Positions 35,775 to 44,576 of a stretch of 64,000 nucleotides of DNA are shown one piece after another; the stretch's first letter is position 1, and each line of letters opens with the position of its first letter. The stretch is taken from contig NZ_CP049143.1 in assembly GCF_011044495.1 (NCBI RefSeq), positions 4,092,001 to 4,156,000 of the forward strand, given 5' to 3'. This DNA comes from Roseimicrobium sp. ORNL1. Lineage in GTDB: Bacteria; Verrucomicrobiota; Verrucomicrobiia; Verrucomicrobiales; Verrucomicrobiaceae. Under the pieces are notes generated by a model. It ran no database searches. It was given only the letters and a program-made list of their open reading frames with translations, and was not told the origin of the DNA. A program made the position numbers and the translations under genes.

Positions 35775-37961
35775 ATGAAGACATCATCATTCACCGCCCT
35801 GGCGGCCATGCTTTGCAGCACGGCGGCCATGGCCCAGCAATCAACGCCATCCTCTTCCGCTCCTGCATCTGGCACCACGCTTCCTCCGGTGGTCGTCACC
35901 GCAGACTCCCCTTCCCTCACCGTGCCCTCCATTGAGCAGGTACGGGAAGCCCAACGGCTTACCGCCGGCGCCGTAAATGTGGTGGACGCAGAAGAATACA
36001 AGACCGGACGCGCCATTACGCTGAAGGACGCGCTGGACTACTCCCCGGGCGTCTTCGTGCAGCCGCGCTTCGGAGCGGAGGAAGCTCGCATTTCCATCCG
36101 TGGCTCCGGCATCCAGCGCACCTTCCACGGTCGCGGCCTGAAGCTGCTCCAGGATGGCGTGCCCCTGAATCTCGCGGACGGCGGCTTCGACATGCAGTCT
36201 GTGGACCCACTCACGGCGGAGTACATCGAAGTATTCCGAGGGGCGAATGCACTGCGCTACGGCTCCACCACGCTGGGAGGCGCCATCAACTTCGTGCTGC
36301 CCACCGGCTACACGGCGCCGCCACTGCAGGCGCGCTTTGAGTATGGCAGCTTCGATACGTTCCGCGGCCAACTCAGCGCGGCAGGTGTCGAGGGGAACTT
36401 CGACTACTTCGTCACGGGCACACACTACTCCACGGAGGGCTTCCGCGAGCATAGCGAGCAGAACACGCAACGCCTCTTCAGCAACTTCGGCCTGAAGTTG
36501 AGCGAAGCCGTCGAGACGCGGTTCTACCTCACCTATGTGCACACGGACTCCGAGCTGCCCGGCAGCATCACGAAGGAGCAGATGTACGAAAATCCCCGGC
36601 AGGCCGCACGCAGCAGCTTCAACAAGATTTTCGACAATGTGGACAGCAACTGGAAGCGTGACTTCGATCTCTTCCGCATCGCGAACAAGACGACCTTCAC
36701 ACTCAGTGATGACGCGCTCTTCACAGTGTCCAGCTTCTACGCGTACAAGGAACTCGACCACCCGATTCTCTTCGTCATCGACCAGAAGAGCCACGACTTC
36801 GGCTTTGACTTCAACTATGTGAACAAGGCTGACCTCGCGGGACGCAGGAACAACTTCATCGCGGGCTTCACCCCCACATTCGGTTTCCTGCATGACCAGC
36901 GCTATCGCAACGTGCTGGGCGATCGCGGAGACAAGTTCGCCGACAGCGACCAGGACTCGATGAACCTCGACCTGTATCTGGAGAACGTGCACTACCTCAC
37001 GGAGCGGTTCGCCCTGAGTGTCGGCGGTCAGGTGAGCTATGCGCGCCGTGAGAATGAAGACAACTTCCCCGTGTCTGCCACGGACCCGGACAACAGCGAC
37101 ACGCAGGACTGGTGGGGCTTCAGCCCGAAGGTTGGCTTCATCTATGACGTGACGGACTCCGCACAGGTGTTCTTCAATGCAGCGCGTAGCTTTGAGCCCC
37201 CGAGCTTCGGTGAACTGACCAACGCGGCCACGGGCGGCGCCGGCCTGGTGAATCTCGATGCGCAAACCGCGACGACGCTGGAACTCGGCACACGCGGTGA
37301 AACCAAGAACGGCCGCATCCGCTGGGACATGGCCTACTACTACTCCTGGCTGGAAGATGAAATGCTGGAACTCACCGTCGCCCCGGGCCTGACCCAGACG
37401 GTGAACGCCGACAAGACCAACCACCAGGGCGTGGAACTCGGCGTGGATATCACCGTGCTGGAGGGCATCTTCACCAAGCGCGTGGAAGGCGTCGCCGGTG
37501 TCAGCGGCAAGGGCGCGAAGAACGTGCTCGCTGTGGAACCCCGCGAGCCGGACCGCATTGTGCTGCGCCAGAATTATCTGTGGAGCAACTTCCACTTCGA
37601 CAACGACGAGGAGTTCGGCGACAACCAGCTCCCCGGCATCCCCGAGCACTACTACCGCGCCGAGCTGCTGTACACGCACCCCTGCGGCTTCTACGCCGGT
37701 CCGAATCTGGAGTGGACCTTCTCCGACTATCCTGTCGACTCCGCCAACACGCTCGATGCTGACTCCTACGCGCTGCTCGGCTTCAAGATTGGCTACCGCA
37801 CGAAGAAGGGCCTTTCCTTCTACGTGGAGGCGAAGAACCTCACGGATGAAATCTACGCCGCCACCACCGGCGTGATCAGCCGCGCGGGTCCCTTCAACTC
37901 AAACCAGTTCCTGCCGGGCGACGGCCGGTCGTACTTCTTCGGCCTGGAGTACAAGTTCTAA
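35775..37961 (+). CDS. TonB-dependent outer-membrane receptor
   Basis: The protein has 728 residues. Start at MKTSSFTALAAM with a signal peptide ending TAAMAQ; the frame is open upstream into the previous gene. Plug domain: KDALDYSPGVFVQPRFGAEE, ISIRGSGIQRTFHGRGLKLL, DGVPLNLADGG, VFRGANALRYG, GGAINFVLPTG. Beta-barrel with alternating aromatic strands, ending in SYFFGLEYKF, the typical C-terminal Phe for outer-membrane insertion. FecA/siderophore-like by overall pattern; the cargo cannot be read from sequence. Preceded by two exported proteins with possible metal motifs. Confidence 0.9.
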   Translation: MKTSSFTALAAMLCSTAAMAQQSTPSSSAPASGTTLPPVVVTADSPSLTVPSIEQVREAQRLTAGAVNVVDAEEYKTGRAITLKDALDYSPGVFVQPRFGAEEARISIRGSGIQRTFHGRGLKLLQDGVPLNLADGGFDMQSVDPLTAEYIEVFRGANALRYGSTTLGGAINFVLPTGYTAPPLQARFEYGSFDTFRGQLSAAGVEGNFDYFVTGTHYSTEGFREHSEQNTQRLFSNFGLKLSEAVETRFYLTYVHTDSELPGSITKEQMYENPRQAARSSFNKIFDNVDSNWKRDFDLFRIANKTTFTLSDDALFTVSSFYAYKELDHPILFVIDQKSHDFGFDFNYVNKADLAGRRNNFIAGFTPTFGFLHDQRYRNVLGDRGDKFADSDQDSMNLDLYLENVHYLTERFALSVGGQVSYARRENEDNFPVSATDPDNSDTQDWWGFSPKVGFIYDVTDSAQVFFNAARSFEPPSFGELTNAATGGAGLVNLDAQTATTLELGTRGETKNGRIRWDMAYYYSWLEDEMLELTVAPGLTQTVNADKTNHQGVELGVDITVLEGIFTKRVEGVAGVSGKGAKNVLAVEPREPDRIVLRQNYLWSNFHFDNDEEFGDNQLPGIPEHYYRAELLYTHPCGFYAGPNLEWTFSDYPVDSANTLDADSYALLGFKIGYRTKKGLSFYVEAKNLTDEIYAATTGVISRAGPFNSNQFLPGDGRSYFFGLEYKF

Positions 37962-38025
37962 CAACCGCTCCATCCATCACTCGTGACCCCATGAATTTCC
38001 GAAGCTAAGCAGAGCAACGGGTAAA

Positions 38026-38077
38026 GCGGCCCGTCCCCACGCCACCGTTTTGGCGGAGGGGGCGGGCCGCACTTTTT
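38026..38077 (+). terminator. Intrinsic terminator after TonB receptor
   Basis: GCGGCCCG (38026-38033) pairs with CGGGCCGC (38063-38070), with additional CCCC/GGGG and CGCCA/TGGCG pairing inside, followed by ACTTTTT. Confidence 0.8.
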
Positions 38078-38203
38078 CAGAAACTGAGGCACCGCCGAAA
38101 CTTCCGGCATCAAAACTGCGATTCTTGATCCTCGCGCCAACACACGGCGCCTCCCTATAAGATCATGCCATAATACAAATCACATCAAACACCCCTCTCA
38201 CCC

Positions 38204-38578
38204 ATGAACATCACCCACATTCGTATCCCACTCGTCGTCGCCGGCTGCTTGCTCGCAGGCTGGAGCCTTCAGGCGGACAATGCTGCCAAGCGCAGCATCA
38301 GCTCCGTGATGAAGGACGCCATGAAAGGCGACGCCAGCCTTCATAAGAAGGTCTCCCTCGGCAAGGGCACCGACAGTGATGCCACCAAGCTTCTGGACTA
38401 CTACAAGTCCCTCCCCGCGGAAACTCCCCCGGAAGGAGACGCCGCGAGCTGGCAGGATAAGACGGCCAAACTCATCGCCGCAGCACAGGCCGTGGTGGAC
38501 AAAAAGCCCGGCGCCACCGCGCAACTGCAGACCGCAGGCAATTGCAAGGCCTGCCACAATGAGCACAAGGGCAAATAA
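38204..38578 (+). CDS. Small exported cytochrome c-like protein
   Basis: The product is 124 residues with a signal peptide (IPLVVAGCLLAGWSLQA). The mature part is helical (SVMKDAMKGDASLHKKV, KTAKLIAAAQAVVDK) and ends with NCKACHNEHKGK. A CxxCH near the C-terminus of a helical bundle recalls class II (c'-type) cytochromes. It stands alone between two terminators. Redox partner unknown. Confidence 0.75.
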   Translation: MNITHIRIPLVVAGCLLAGWSLQADNAAKRSISSVMKDAMKGDASLHKKVSLGKGTDSDATKLLDYYKSLPAETPPEGDAASWQDKTAKLIAAAQAVVDKKPGATAQLQTAGNCKACHNEHKGK

Positions 38579-38614
38579 CGCTTCCGACTCACCTCTGAGT
38601 TGAGTCAACCGAAG

Positions 38615-38652
38615 CCGCGCCTACCGCACAGGGAGGCGCGGTTTTGTGTTTT
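38615..38652 (+). terminator. Intrinsic terminator after the cytochrome-like gene
   Basis: CCGCGCCT (38615-38622) pairs with AGGCGCGG (38634-38641), followed by TTTTGTGTTTT. Confidence 0.75.
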
Positions 38653-38788
38653 GAGGGTCAAAGGTCCTCACAAGAGTATTGCGTTACTGCCACCAACCTT
38701 GTGGAATGCCTTCGCCGAAAAGGTGACTCCATCACCATCGTTTCAGGCGATGTCCCAAACCTGCCCTCAGCGCCCATTTTCCTCCGCC

Positions 38789-40111
38789 ATGCAGTTCCGC
38801 CGACTTCTGCCCCACTTCTTGAAGGTTCTCGCCATTGCTGTGCTTCCTGTACTGCACCCAGTCACCACGCTGGCAGCGACTCCGGACAAGCCCAACATCC
38901 TCTTCCTCTTCACGGATGACATGCGGGCGGACTGCATCGGGGCGCTGGGGCATCCGGTGGTGAAGACTCCGAACATCGACAAGCTGGTGAAGCGGGGCAT
39001 GACGTTTGACAATGCCTTCTGCCTTGGCGCGAACATTGGCGCGGTGTGCACTCCCAGCCGGAACATGCTGCTGAGCGGGCGCACCTATTTTCGCTGGAAG
39101 GGACAGCCGCTGGCACCGGCAGACGGACCGAATCTGCCCGTGGCCATGAAAGCTGCAGGCTACGAGACCTGGCACCTGGGCAAGAAGGGCAACACGGCCA
39201 CGAACATCCAGGCCACCTTCGAGCATAACAACTACATCTATGATGACCAGGAGGAGCGCCGGAACGGCGAGCCGGGACGCGACTACGTGGATGGCGCCAT
39301 CAAGTTCCTCACGCAGGAGCGGGACAAGACGCGCCCCTTCTTCATGTACCTGGCTTTTGGAAATCCGCATGACCCACGCGTGGCCGCAGAGCCCTACCTG
39401 AAGCTCTATGATCGCGATGCCATCCCTCTCCCGGAGAACTATGCGCCGCAGCACCCGTGGAACATCGGCTCCAACACAGTGCGGGATGAGCTGCTCGCAC
39501 CCTTTCCCCGCACGCCGGATGTGGTGCGCCAGCATCTGCACGACTACTACGCCGTCATCTCCTGCCTGGATGGACACATCGGCCGGCTCCTCGCGCAGCT
39601 GAAGCTTCTCGAACTGGAGGAGAATACCATCATCATCTTCTCCTCAGACCACGGGCTGGGCATGGGCAGCCACGGTCTCCTTGGGAAACAGAATGTGTAT
39701 GACGACGGCTTTCGCGCACCGCTGATCTTCGCCGGCCCCGGCATCCCCCAGGGGCGCACGAAGGCACTGTGCTACCTCATGGACATCATGCCGACCATCT
39801 GTGACCTCGCGGGCGCCACCAAGCCGCAGGGCATGGACGCACTGAGCCTGACTCCGGTCATCAATGGCAAGGAAGACTCCGTCCGTGATGCGCTCTTCCT
39901 TTCGTATACCGATACGCAGCGCGCAATTCGCGAAGAGCGGTGGAAATTGATCCGCTTCCCACAAATCGACAAGACGCAGCTCTTTGACCTCTCAGATGAT
40001 CCCGGAGAAGTGAATGACCTCGCCACACAACCCGAGCAGGCAGAGCGGGTGGAAGCCATGATGAAGAAGCTAGCCTCGCTGCAGAAGGAGGTGGGTGATG
40101 ATGCCCCCTGA
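38789..40111 (+). CDS. Sulfatase with frameshifted C-terminus
   Basis: This is 440 residues to the TGA; start at MQFRRLLPHF with a signal peptide ending near TTLAA (an inner upstream Met exists). Metal Asp pair in LFTDDMRAD (43-44), canonical formylglycine site CTPSR at 87-91, GKKGNT, and SSDHGLGMGSHGLLGKQ. C-terminal subdomain with YTDTQRAIREERWKLIRFP and LFDLSDDPGEVNDLA. At the end the frame reads GDDAP-TGA, but adding one C to the run at 40104-40108 continues as LTVTSPSAAEFTPP and on to a TAG at 40240. Type I sulfatase; substrate unknown. Confidence 0.85.
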   Translation: MQFRRLLPHFLKVLAIAVLPVLHPVTTLAATPDKPNILFLFTDDMRADCIGALGHPVVKTPNIDKLVKRGMTFDNAFCLGANIGAVCTPSRNMLLSGRTYFRWKGQPLAPADGPNLPVAMKAAGYETWHLGKKGNTATNIQATFEHNNYIYDDQEERRNGEPGRDYVDGAIKFLTQERDKTRPFFMYLAFGNPHDPRVAAEPYLKLYDRDAIPLPENYAPQHPWNIGSNTVRDELLAPFPRTPDVVRQHLHDYYAVISCLDGHIGRLLAQLKLLELEENTIIIFSSDHGLGMGSHGLLGKQNVYDDGFRAPLIFAGPGIPQGRTKALCYLMDIMPTICDLAGATKPQGMDALSLTPVINGKEDSVRDALFLSYTDTQRAIREERWKLIRFPQIDKTQLFDLSDDPGEVNDLATQPEQAERVEAMMKKLASLQKEVGDDAP

Positions 40112-40242
40112 CTGTGACCTCCCCTTCCGCGGCAGAGTTCACCCCTCCCACCGAGGAGGAACGCGTAAAGCTCAATGAGGTCGGAAAGGCGCGCAAGAAT
40201 GCGAACAAGGCCAAAGCCAAAGCAGCAACTCAAGCCCAGTAG
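40112..40242 (+). pseudogene. Out-of-frame C-terminal tail of the sulfatase
   Basis: In the +1-shifted frame this stretch encodes about 44 residues (TVTSPSAAEFTPPTEEE, then a Lys/Ala-rich end) ending at TAG 40240-40242. The LTV-x-P-x-x-A-E-F pattern matches the usual end of PVC sulfatases. A missing C in the CCCCC run at 40104-40108 explains the break. Confidence 0.6.
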
Positions 40243-40283
40243 GAAAAAGTTTCGCCAGTCGCTTTCAGAGACGTACTGACTGC

Positions 40284-40763
40284 ATGAACAAGGTCAACAC
40301 GCACACTCTGGAAGAAGACCCATGGACCTCACCCAAGGGAAAATTTCGCGGTTACGGCAAGGAAATTTCCGAAGCCCTGGGACGCAAACCGCTCTCCACG
40401 GACCTGATGGAGCGTCACCCCTTCGACGTGGAAATCCTGCGCGTGGAGCCAGGACAGACTCCCTACCCCTACCACTCGCACAGCATGCAGTGGGAATTCT
40501 ACCATGTGATCTCCGGCACAGGCACCGTGCGGCATCAGGAGGGTACCACTCCCATCGTGGCGGGAGATGCCTTCCTCTTCAAACCCGGTGAGCCGCATCA
40601 GCTCATCAATGATGGTACCGTGGACCTCATCGTCTATGTCGTTGCGGACAACCCCATGGGCGAATCCTGCCACTACCCGGACAGCAACAAGTGGATGGTC
40701 CGCTCTCCAGCACGGCGTTTGATCCGCTCCGAGGATATCGACTACTACGATGGCGAGGAGTAG
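40284..40763 (+). CDS. Cupin-domain protein
   Basis: The protein has 159 residues forming a single cupin barrel: motif 1 around PYHSHSMQWEFYHVISGTG with His/Glu metal ligands (H-x-H...E), motif 2 GDAFLFKPGEPHQLIN with the third His. No signal peptide. An LIVYVVADNPMGE strand follows and the protein ends in acidic YYDGEE. The reaction is unknown; such small cupins bind a metal and act on small organic acids or sugars. Confidence 0.75.
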   Translation: MNKVNTHTLEEDPWTSPKGKFRGYGKEISEALGRKPLSTDLMERHPFDVEILRVEPGQTPYPYHSHSMQWEFYHVISGTGTVRHQEGTTPIVAGDAFLFKPGEPHQLINDGTVDLIVYVVADNPMGESCHYPDSNKWMVRSPARRLIRSEDIDYYDGEE

Positions 40764-40842
40764 CCTGAGCAGCTTGGGTTACTGATGCGGCAGAGGAGAG
40801 GACTGCTTTCCCGAATGATTCGGACGCTGTGACGCGCAGCGT

Positions 40843-41017
40843 CCTTGGACTGCGCGCAGCCCTGCTGCCGCTTTCCAGAGTCCACAGCCTGCTGTGGCGA
40901 TGATGACATCCACTCGTAATGTGATGCGTCCAGAAGAGCTTGGCGACTTCGTCGCGGTGAAGCGTGCTGCAGGCTGCACTTGGGGAAAGCGGCAGCAGGG
41001 CTGCGCGCAGTCCAAGG
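40843..41017. repeat. Bipartite inverted repeat R4 (perfect 34-bp arms)
   Basis: Arms 40843-40876 and 40984-41017 are perfect 34-bp reverse complements containing CTGCGCGCAG and CTGCTGCCGC. A further hairpin GGACGCTG/CAGCGTCC lies at 40822-40844, and small palindromes such as CCACAGC-CT-GCTGTGG sit just inside the arms. It fills the gene-free stretch 40764-41129; peptides read from it are spurious. Confidence 0.75.
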
Positions 41018-41129
41018 CCTTCGGCACCACTTCCATATCCTTAACCTAACGTTCACGCGCAGGGGGCGGGACTTGTGCACTCCATGACGCAAAGCATTCC
41101 CGCGAACTGAACCCCTCCCCCCTCGGACA

Positions 41130-41486
41130 CTATCCCCGCTTCCGCGTGAGCATGATCTCATTCCCTTCCGGGTCCACACACATGGCCAGGTGGGGTGGCT
41201 CGCCATTCTCCGGCTGCGGTTCACGGGTGAGCTGACCACCCGCCGCAACGATCTCCGCGGCACCCGCGATGACATCCGGCACCTGAAAGCTCAAGCCCGT
41301 CCATGTGCGCTCACCTTCACCACCGCCGTGGATGCCAATAATCCCATCACAGATGGTCACTTCGCTGATGATGTCATTCTGCTTCAGCACACGGCCACCG
41401 AAGACCTCGCTGTAGAACTTCACAGCGCGGCCCATGTCCGCGGCCCAGATGACGTACTTGAGTCTCTCCACGATCATGGGATGCAT
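41130..41486 (-). CDS. VOC-family (glyoxalase/bleomycin-resistance fold) protein
   Basis: This is 118 residues from MHPMIVERLKYVIWAADM. The VOC betaalphabetabetabeta modules are visible: RAVKFYSEVFGGRVL, VTICDGIIGIHGG, then DVIAGAAEIVAAGGQL and CVDPEGNEIMLTRK. Glu and His/Gln metal-ligand positions are partly retained. VOC enzymes handle small thiol conjugates or aromatic compounds; function here unassigned. Confidence 0.82.
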   Translation of the reverse strand: MHPMIVERLKYVIWAADMGRAVKFYSEVFGGRVLKQNDIISEVTICDGIIGIHGGGEGERTWTGLSFQVPDVIAGAAEIVAAGGQLTREPQPENGEPPHLAMCVDPEGNEIMLTRKRG

Positions 41487-41567
41487 CTTGGCATGAGAGA
41501 CCGCTGAGGACAGGGAAAGTTGAGAGAAGATTTCAAGGAAGGCACGCCAGTTCACGCGTGCCCTCAT

Positions 41568-42365
41568 TCAAGGTTTGCGGAAGCACCATGAGCGGTACGC
41601 GAGTTCGCCAGATTGCAAAGCCACATACACACGCGACCCGGGGATCCCGGCAAAGTCCCGACCGATGGCATGCAGGAACCCCGGCAAGCGCTCATGGATG
41701 AGGGCAAGGCTCCGCGCGGCATTGCAGTCCATGCCACGCAGCACTTCGATACCGATGTCGCGTGACTGGACGATCTCCATAGGCGCAGCAGACACCGCCT
41801 CGTCCCATGCGGCGAAGAGATCGCTGAAGCGAAAATCCGTATAGAGAAAATGCCCGCCGGGCCGGAGCACTCGAGCCACCTCTGCCAGGAATCCCGGGAA
41901 ATCAGGATAGCAGTGTGACGCCTCGACATTGATGACCGCATCCAATGAGCTGTCCTGAAACGGGAGCTTCTGCGCATCTCCCTGCACGAAAGTGAGCCCC
42001 TCCACCTGGTGGCGCTGCCTGCAGAACTGAATGCCCTTCGGATTAAGGTCGAGTCCCGTATATGTAGCAGGCTGCATGGTCCGCGTGATCCAGGACGCCC
42101 CACCTCCATGTCCGCAGCTCACCTCGAGCACTTCCCTGCCGTGCAAGGCCACCTGAGAGGCCACGTGATGGTAGAGTTGGATGCACGCGCGGTTGGGTTC
42201 ATCCCCGGGCGCCAGTGGCAGTCCTACCGGCGGATCAGTTTCGAAGGCGTAGTTCAAAAAAAGCACCTCCTCCCCGCGCAGCCGGCGTGTCAGGAATGGA
42301 TACCACATCCGCCAGATGGCTTTGCGAATGCTGCCGACAGCCAGAATGCGTTCGAGGAGTGACAT
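41568..42365 (-). CDS. SAM-dependent methyltransferase, phthiotriol-methyltransferase-like
   Basis: This is 265 residues from the ATG MSLLERIL (an in-frame TTG lies 5 codons upstream). Rossmann-fold motif I is EVLEVSCGHGGGASW, then YTGLDLNP, GDAQKLPF, NVEASHCYPDF, LRPGGHFLYTDFR. These and the N-terminal WYPFLTRRLRGEEVLFLNYAF closely resemble mycobacterial phenolphthiotriol/phthiotriol O-methyltransferases and their environmental relatives. Substrate unknown; a lipid or polyketide hydroxyl is plausible. Lies 11 bp after the cupin-like gene on the same strand, so co-transcribed. Confidence 0.82.
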   Translation of the reverse strand: MSLLERILAVGSIRKAIWRMWYPFLTRRLRGEEVLFLNYAFETDPPVGLPLAPGDEPNRACIQLYHHVASQVALHGREVLEVSCGHGGGASWITRTMQPATYTGLDLNPKGIQFCRQRHQVEGLTFVQGDAQKLPFQDSSLDAVINVEASHCYPDFPGFLAEVARVLRPGGHFLYTDFRFSDLFAAWDEAVSAAPMEIVQSRDIGIEVLRGMDCNAARSLALIHERLPGFLHAIGRDFAGIPGSRVYVALQSGELAYRSWCFRKP

Positions 42366-42376
42366 GCTCTTATGCG

Positions 42377-43597
42377 TCAAGCTACCAGCACCCGCAGGCT
42401 TGATGCCGTGAATGCATCCCGCAGCACCTTCAGCTGCGCTGCGGACAGCGCGCGCAGTGAAGTGGGTGCCTTCTTCGCACCGGTCATGAAGTGACGCAAC
42501 GCCGCCAGGAAGAGCGCGGGCTGCTCATCCATTTCGATGCCCAGTTCCTCGGGGAATGCGGCATCGAGAATGGCGAAGGAGTACTCCGTCTCTCCGGCCA
42601 GTTCCATGGCCCAGCGCAGGACGGTTTCCGTTGGCTCCATCGCAGGAAAACGCTGCGCGACCAGTTCCAGCAGGTCTTTACGCGTCGGCACATTCATGAG
42701 CAGCGCGAGGAAGAAGCGGTGCTCCGGCTCGGAGATGGAACTGCGCATCTCCTTGATGGCATCTCGCCTCACATTCTCCTCAAGGGTCGCTGCTACTCCT
42801 GCCGCGAGTTTGCCATGCTTCTCTTCAAAAGCTTCGAGCACCGGCTCCCATTCGTCCATCTGCGAGAGGTGACCCATGGCATGTTGCAGGATGAAGAAGC
42901 CGCGCTCGAAATCCAACTCGGCAATCATCTCCTGCACCAGGTCGGCGTAATCGGGATCGTCAGACTGCTCGAGCACCTCCAGGAGCTGCTTGCGGCGCAT
43001 GGTCAGCGTGTCGCTGTATACCGGGTCCAGGGCGATGTGTGGCGGCAGGTAGTTGAACTGTGGCCCCGTGCCTGGATCATGCTGCGTGCGTACCACCACG
43101 GTGACGGAGGGGGTGTCCAGATGGAAGAGCGAGTGGATGCAACGCTGACCTGAAATGATGGGCACAGTGCGACCTGTCTCCAGCAGCTCGATGTGTTTCA
43201 TGCGCACATCTCCCACGCGGAAGTGAGGCGTCACCGGCTGTGCGTTCTCAAAGCCATAATGCGCATGGATGCTGGATCCGGCCATGACATGAAAAGCGCC
43301 GGAGAACTCATGCTGGTGAATGTCCGTGGTGCCATCCAGCCAGAAGAGAATCTGGATGTAGAAGCGCGGATGATTGTACGCCACGAGCTCTGGCTGACCG
43401 AAGCCCGAGTCGGTCTGGAGGGGTTGCTCATCATTCAGGAGGAACTCGCGCATGAAAGGTCCCAGCTCCACATGCTCCGCAGGTGGCCGCTCCTCGAGCG
43501 CCACGCGGGCAATGTCCGGAAACGTCTCCAGAGAGAAGTTCTCCTTCTTCCACCGCTCCAGCACCGTGCGGCCGAGCTCATCAAAATAGGCGTCCAT
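42377..43597 (-). CDS. Hypothetical protein with cysteine-dioxygenase-like cupin half
   Basis: This is 406 residues from MDAYFDELGR; the frame is open much further upstream. The N-terminal half has the pattern of a metal-binding cupin: FYIQILFWLDGTTDIHQHEF (His-x-His), HVMAGSSIHAHYGF, and GQRCIHSLFHLDTPSVTVVVRTQ. The C-terminal half is helical and rich in Glu/Leu. It forms a pair with the methyltransferase 11 bp downstream. Possibly a thiol dioxygenase relative; that is inference. Confidence 0.6.
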   Translation of the reverse strand: MDAYFDELGRTVLERWKKENFSLETFPDIARVALEERPPAEHVELGPFMREFLLNDEQPLQTDSGFGQPELVAYNHPRFYIQILFWLDGTTDIHQHEFSGAFHVMAGSSIHAHYGFENAQPVTPHFRVGDVRMKHIELLETGRTVPIISGQRCIHSLFHLDTPSVTVVVRTQHDPGTGPQFNYLPPHIALDPVYSDTLTMRRKQLLEVLEQSDDPDYADLVQEMIAELDFERGFFILQHAMGHLSQMDEWEPVLEAFEEKHGKLAAGVAATLEENVRRDAIKEMRSSISEPEHRFFLALLMNVPTRKDLLELVAQRFPAMEPTETVLRWAMELAGETEYSFAILDAAFPEELGIEMDEQPALFLAALRHFMTGAKKAPTSLRALSAAQLKVLRDAFTASSLRVLVA

Positions 43598-43745
43598 GTC
43601 CACCCATCCGCCATGCCGTTTCCAATCACAAGGACCATTCACCATTCCGGTGGCTGCACCAGAAGCTCGATTGCCCGTCCCTTCCCGCTTGCGTAGGTGC
43701 ATGCCTGAGCGTTTCATAAGAGCTGGCAGCGGCCATGTCCGCGCC

Positions 43746-44477
43746 ATGGCTGTCCCCATGACACCCTTCGTCACCATCGCCCAAGCACGCACCCCTCAGG
43801 GCGCGGAACTCACCCTGCACTCACATGGCGCGCACTTCTACCTGCGCGTGAATCGCGAGCCGCTCATGGGGACCAATGCCCCCGAGTCCGAAAAGGCGCT
43901 GGCCCAGTGTGCCTGCGCTGGTCTGAAGGGCAGAAAGAGCGTGCGTGTGCTGATCGGCGGACTGGGATTTGGATTCTCCCTACGCCAGACGCTGGAACTG
44001 GTCGGCCACCATGCCAAGGTCGAAGTCGCCGAGTTGCTGCCCGAAGTGGTGGCATGGAATCGCGCTTTCCTCAAGGAGGTGAATGGCGCCCTGCTGGACG
44101 ACCCGCGGGTGAAGGTCACCATTGAGGATGTCTTCCAGACCGTCATCAATGCTCCGGCGGCACACTACGATGCCATCCTGCTGGATGTGGACAATGGTCC
44201 TGTGGCCATGGTGCAGGATGGGAACGCACGGCTCTACCGGGCGCGTGGCCTCGCGGCGATCATACATGCTCTAAAGCCCGGAGGCCGAGCCACCTTCTGG
44301 TCCGCCACCCCTGACCGGCAATTTGGCAAGGAACTCGGGAAAGCGGGATTCGTCGTCGATGTCGTATCAGCCAAGTCCCATGCCCATGCTCGACGCCATG
44401 ATCACACCATCTTCGTGGCGACACGGAAGGAAGAAGCAGGCAAAATGATGCCTGCAGACAAACGCCGCGGATCATAA
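43746..44477 (+). CDS. Spermidine-synthase-like methyltransferase-fold protein
   Basis: This is 243 residues from MAVPMTPFVT. It has the Rossmann fold of polyamine aminopropyltransferases: VLIGGLGFGFSLRQTLE (motif I), VEVAELLPEVVAWNR (acidic end of beta2), DDPRVKVTIEDVF, YDAILLDVDNGP, and LKPGGRATFWSATPD. It lacks the N-terminal beta-hairpin domain of true spermidine synthases. It is divergent from the cupin-like gene. Substrate unknown. Confidence 0.8.
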   Translation: MAVPMTPFVTIAQARTPQGAELTLHSHGAHFYLRVNREPLMGTNAPESEKALAQCACAGLKGRKSVRVLIGGLGFGFSLRQTLELVGHHAKVEVAELLPEVVAWNRAFLKEVNGALLDDPRVKVTIEDVFQTVINAPAAHYDAILLDVDNGPVAMVQDGNARLYRARGLAAIIHALKPGGRATFWSATPDRQFGKELGKAGFVVDVVSAKSHAHARRHDHTIFVATRKEEAGKMMPADKRRGS

Positions 44478-44576
44478 ATGTTGCCGTGAGCGCAAATTCG
44501 TTTTAACCCAGTCTCATGCCGCCCGCCTACCACGGCAGCGGCGTTCACAGGAGAAACCCAGCAACCCAATCCCACT

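Noticed and set aside
35841-37679. A 612-residue open frame on the minus strand
   Set aside because: It lies wholly opposite the TonB receptor, whose plug, barrel and terminal Phe are clear; the minus frame has no recognisable motif. High GC keeps antisense frames open.
40745-41275. A 176-residue minus-strand frame across R4
   Set aside because: It spans perfect inverted-repeat arms and has no domain; it also overlaps the VOC gene.
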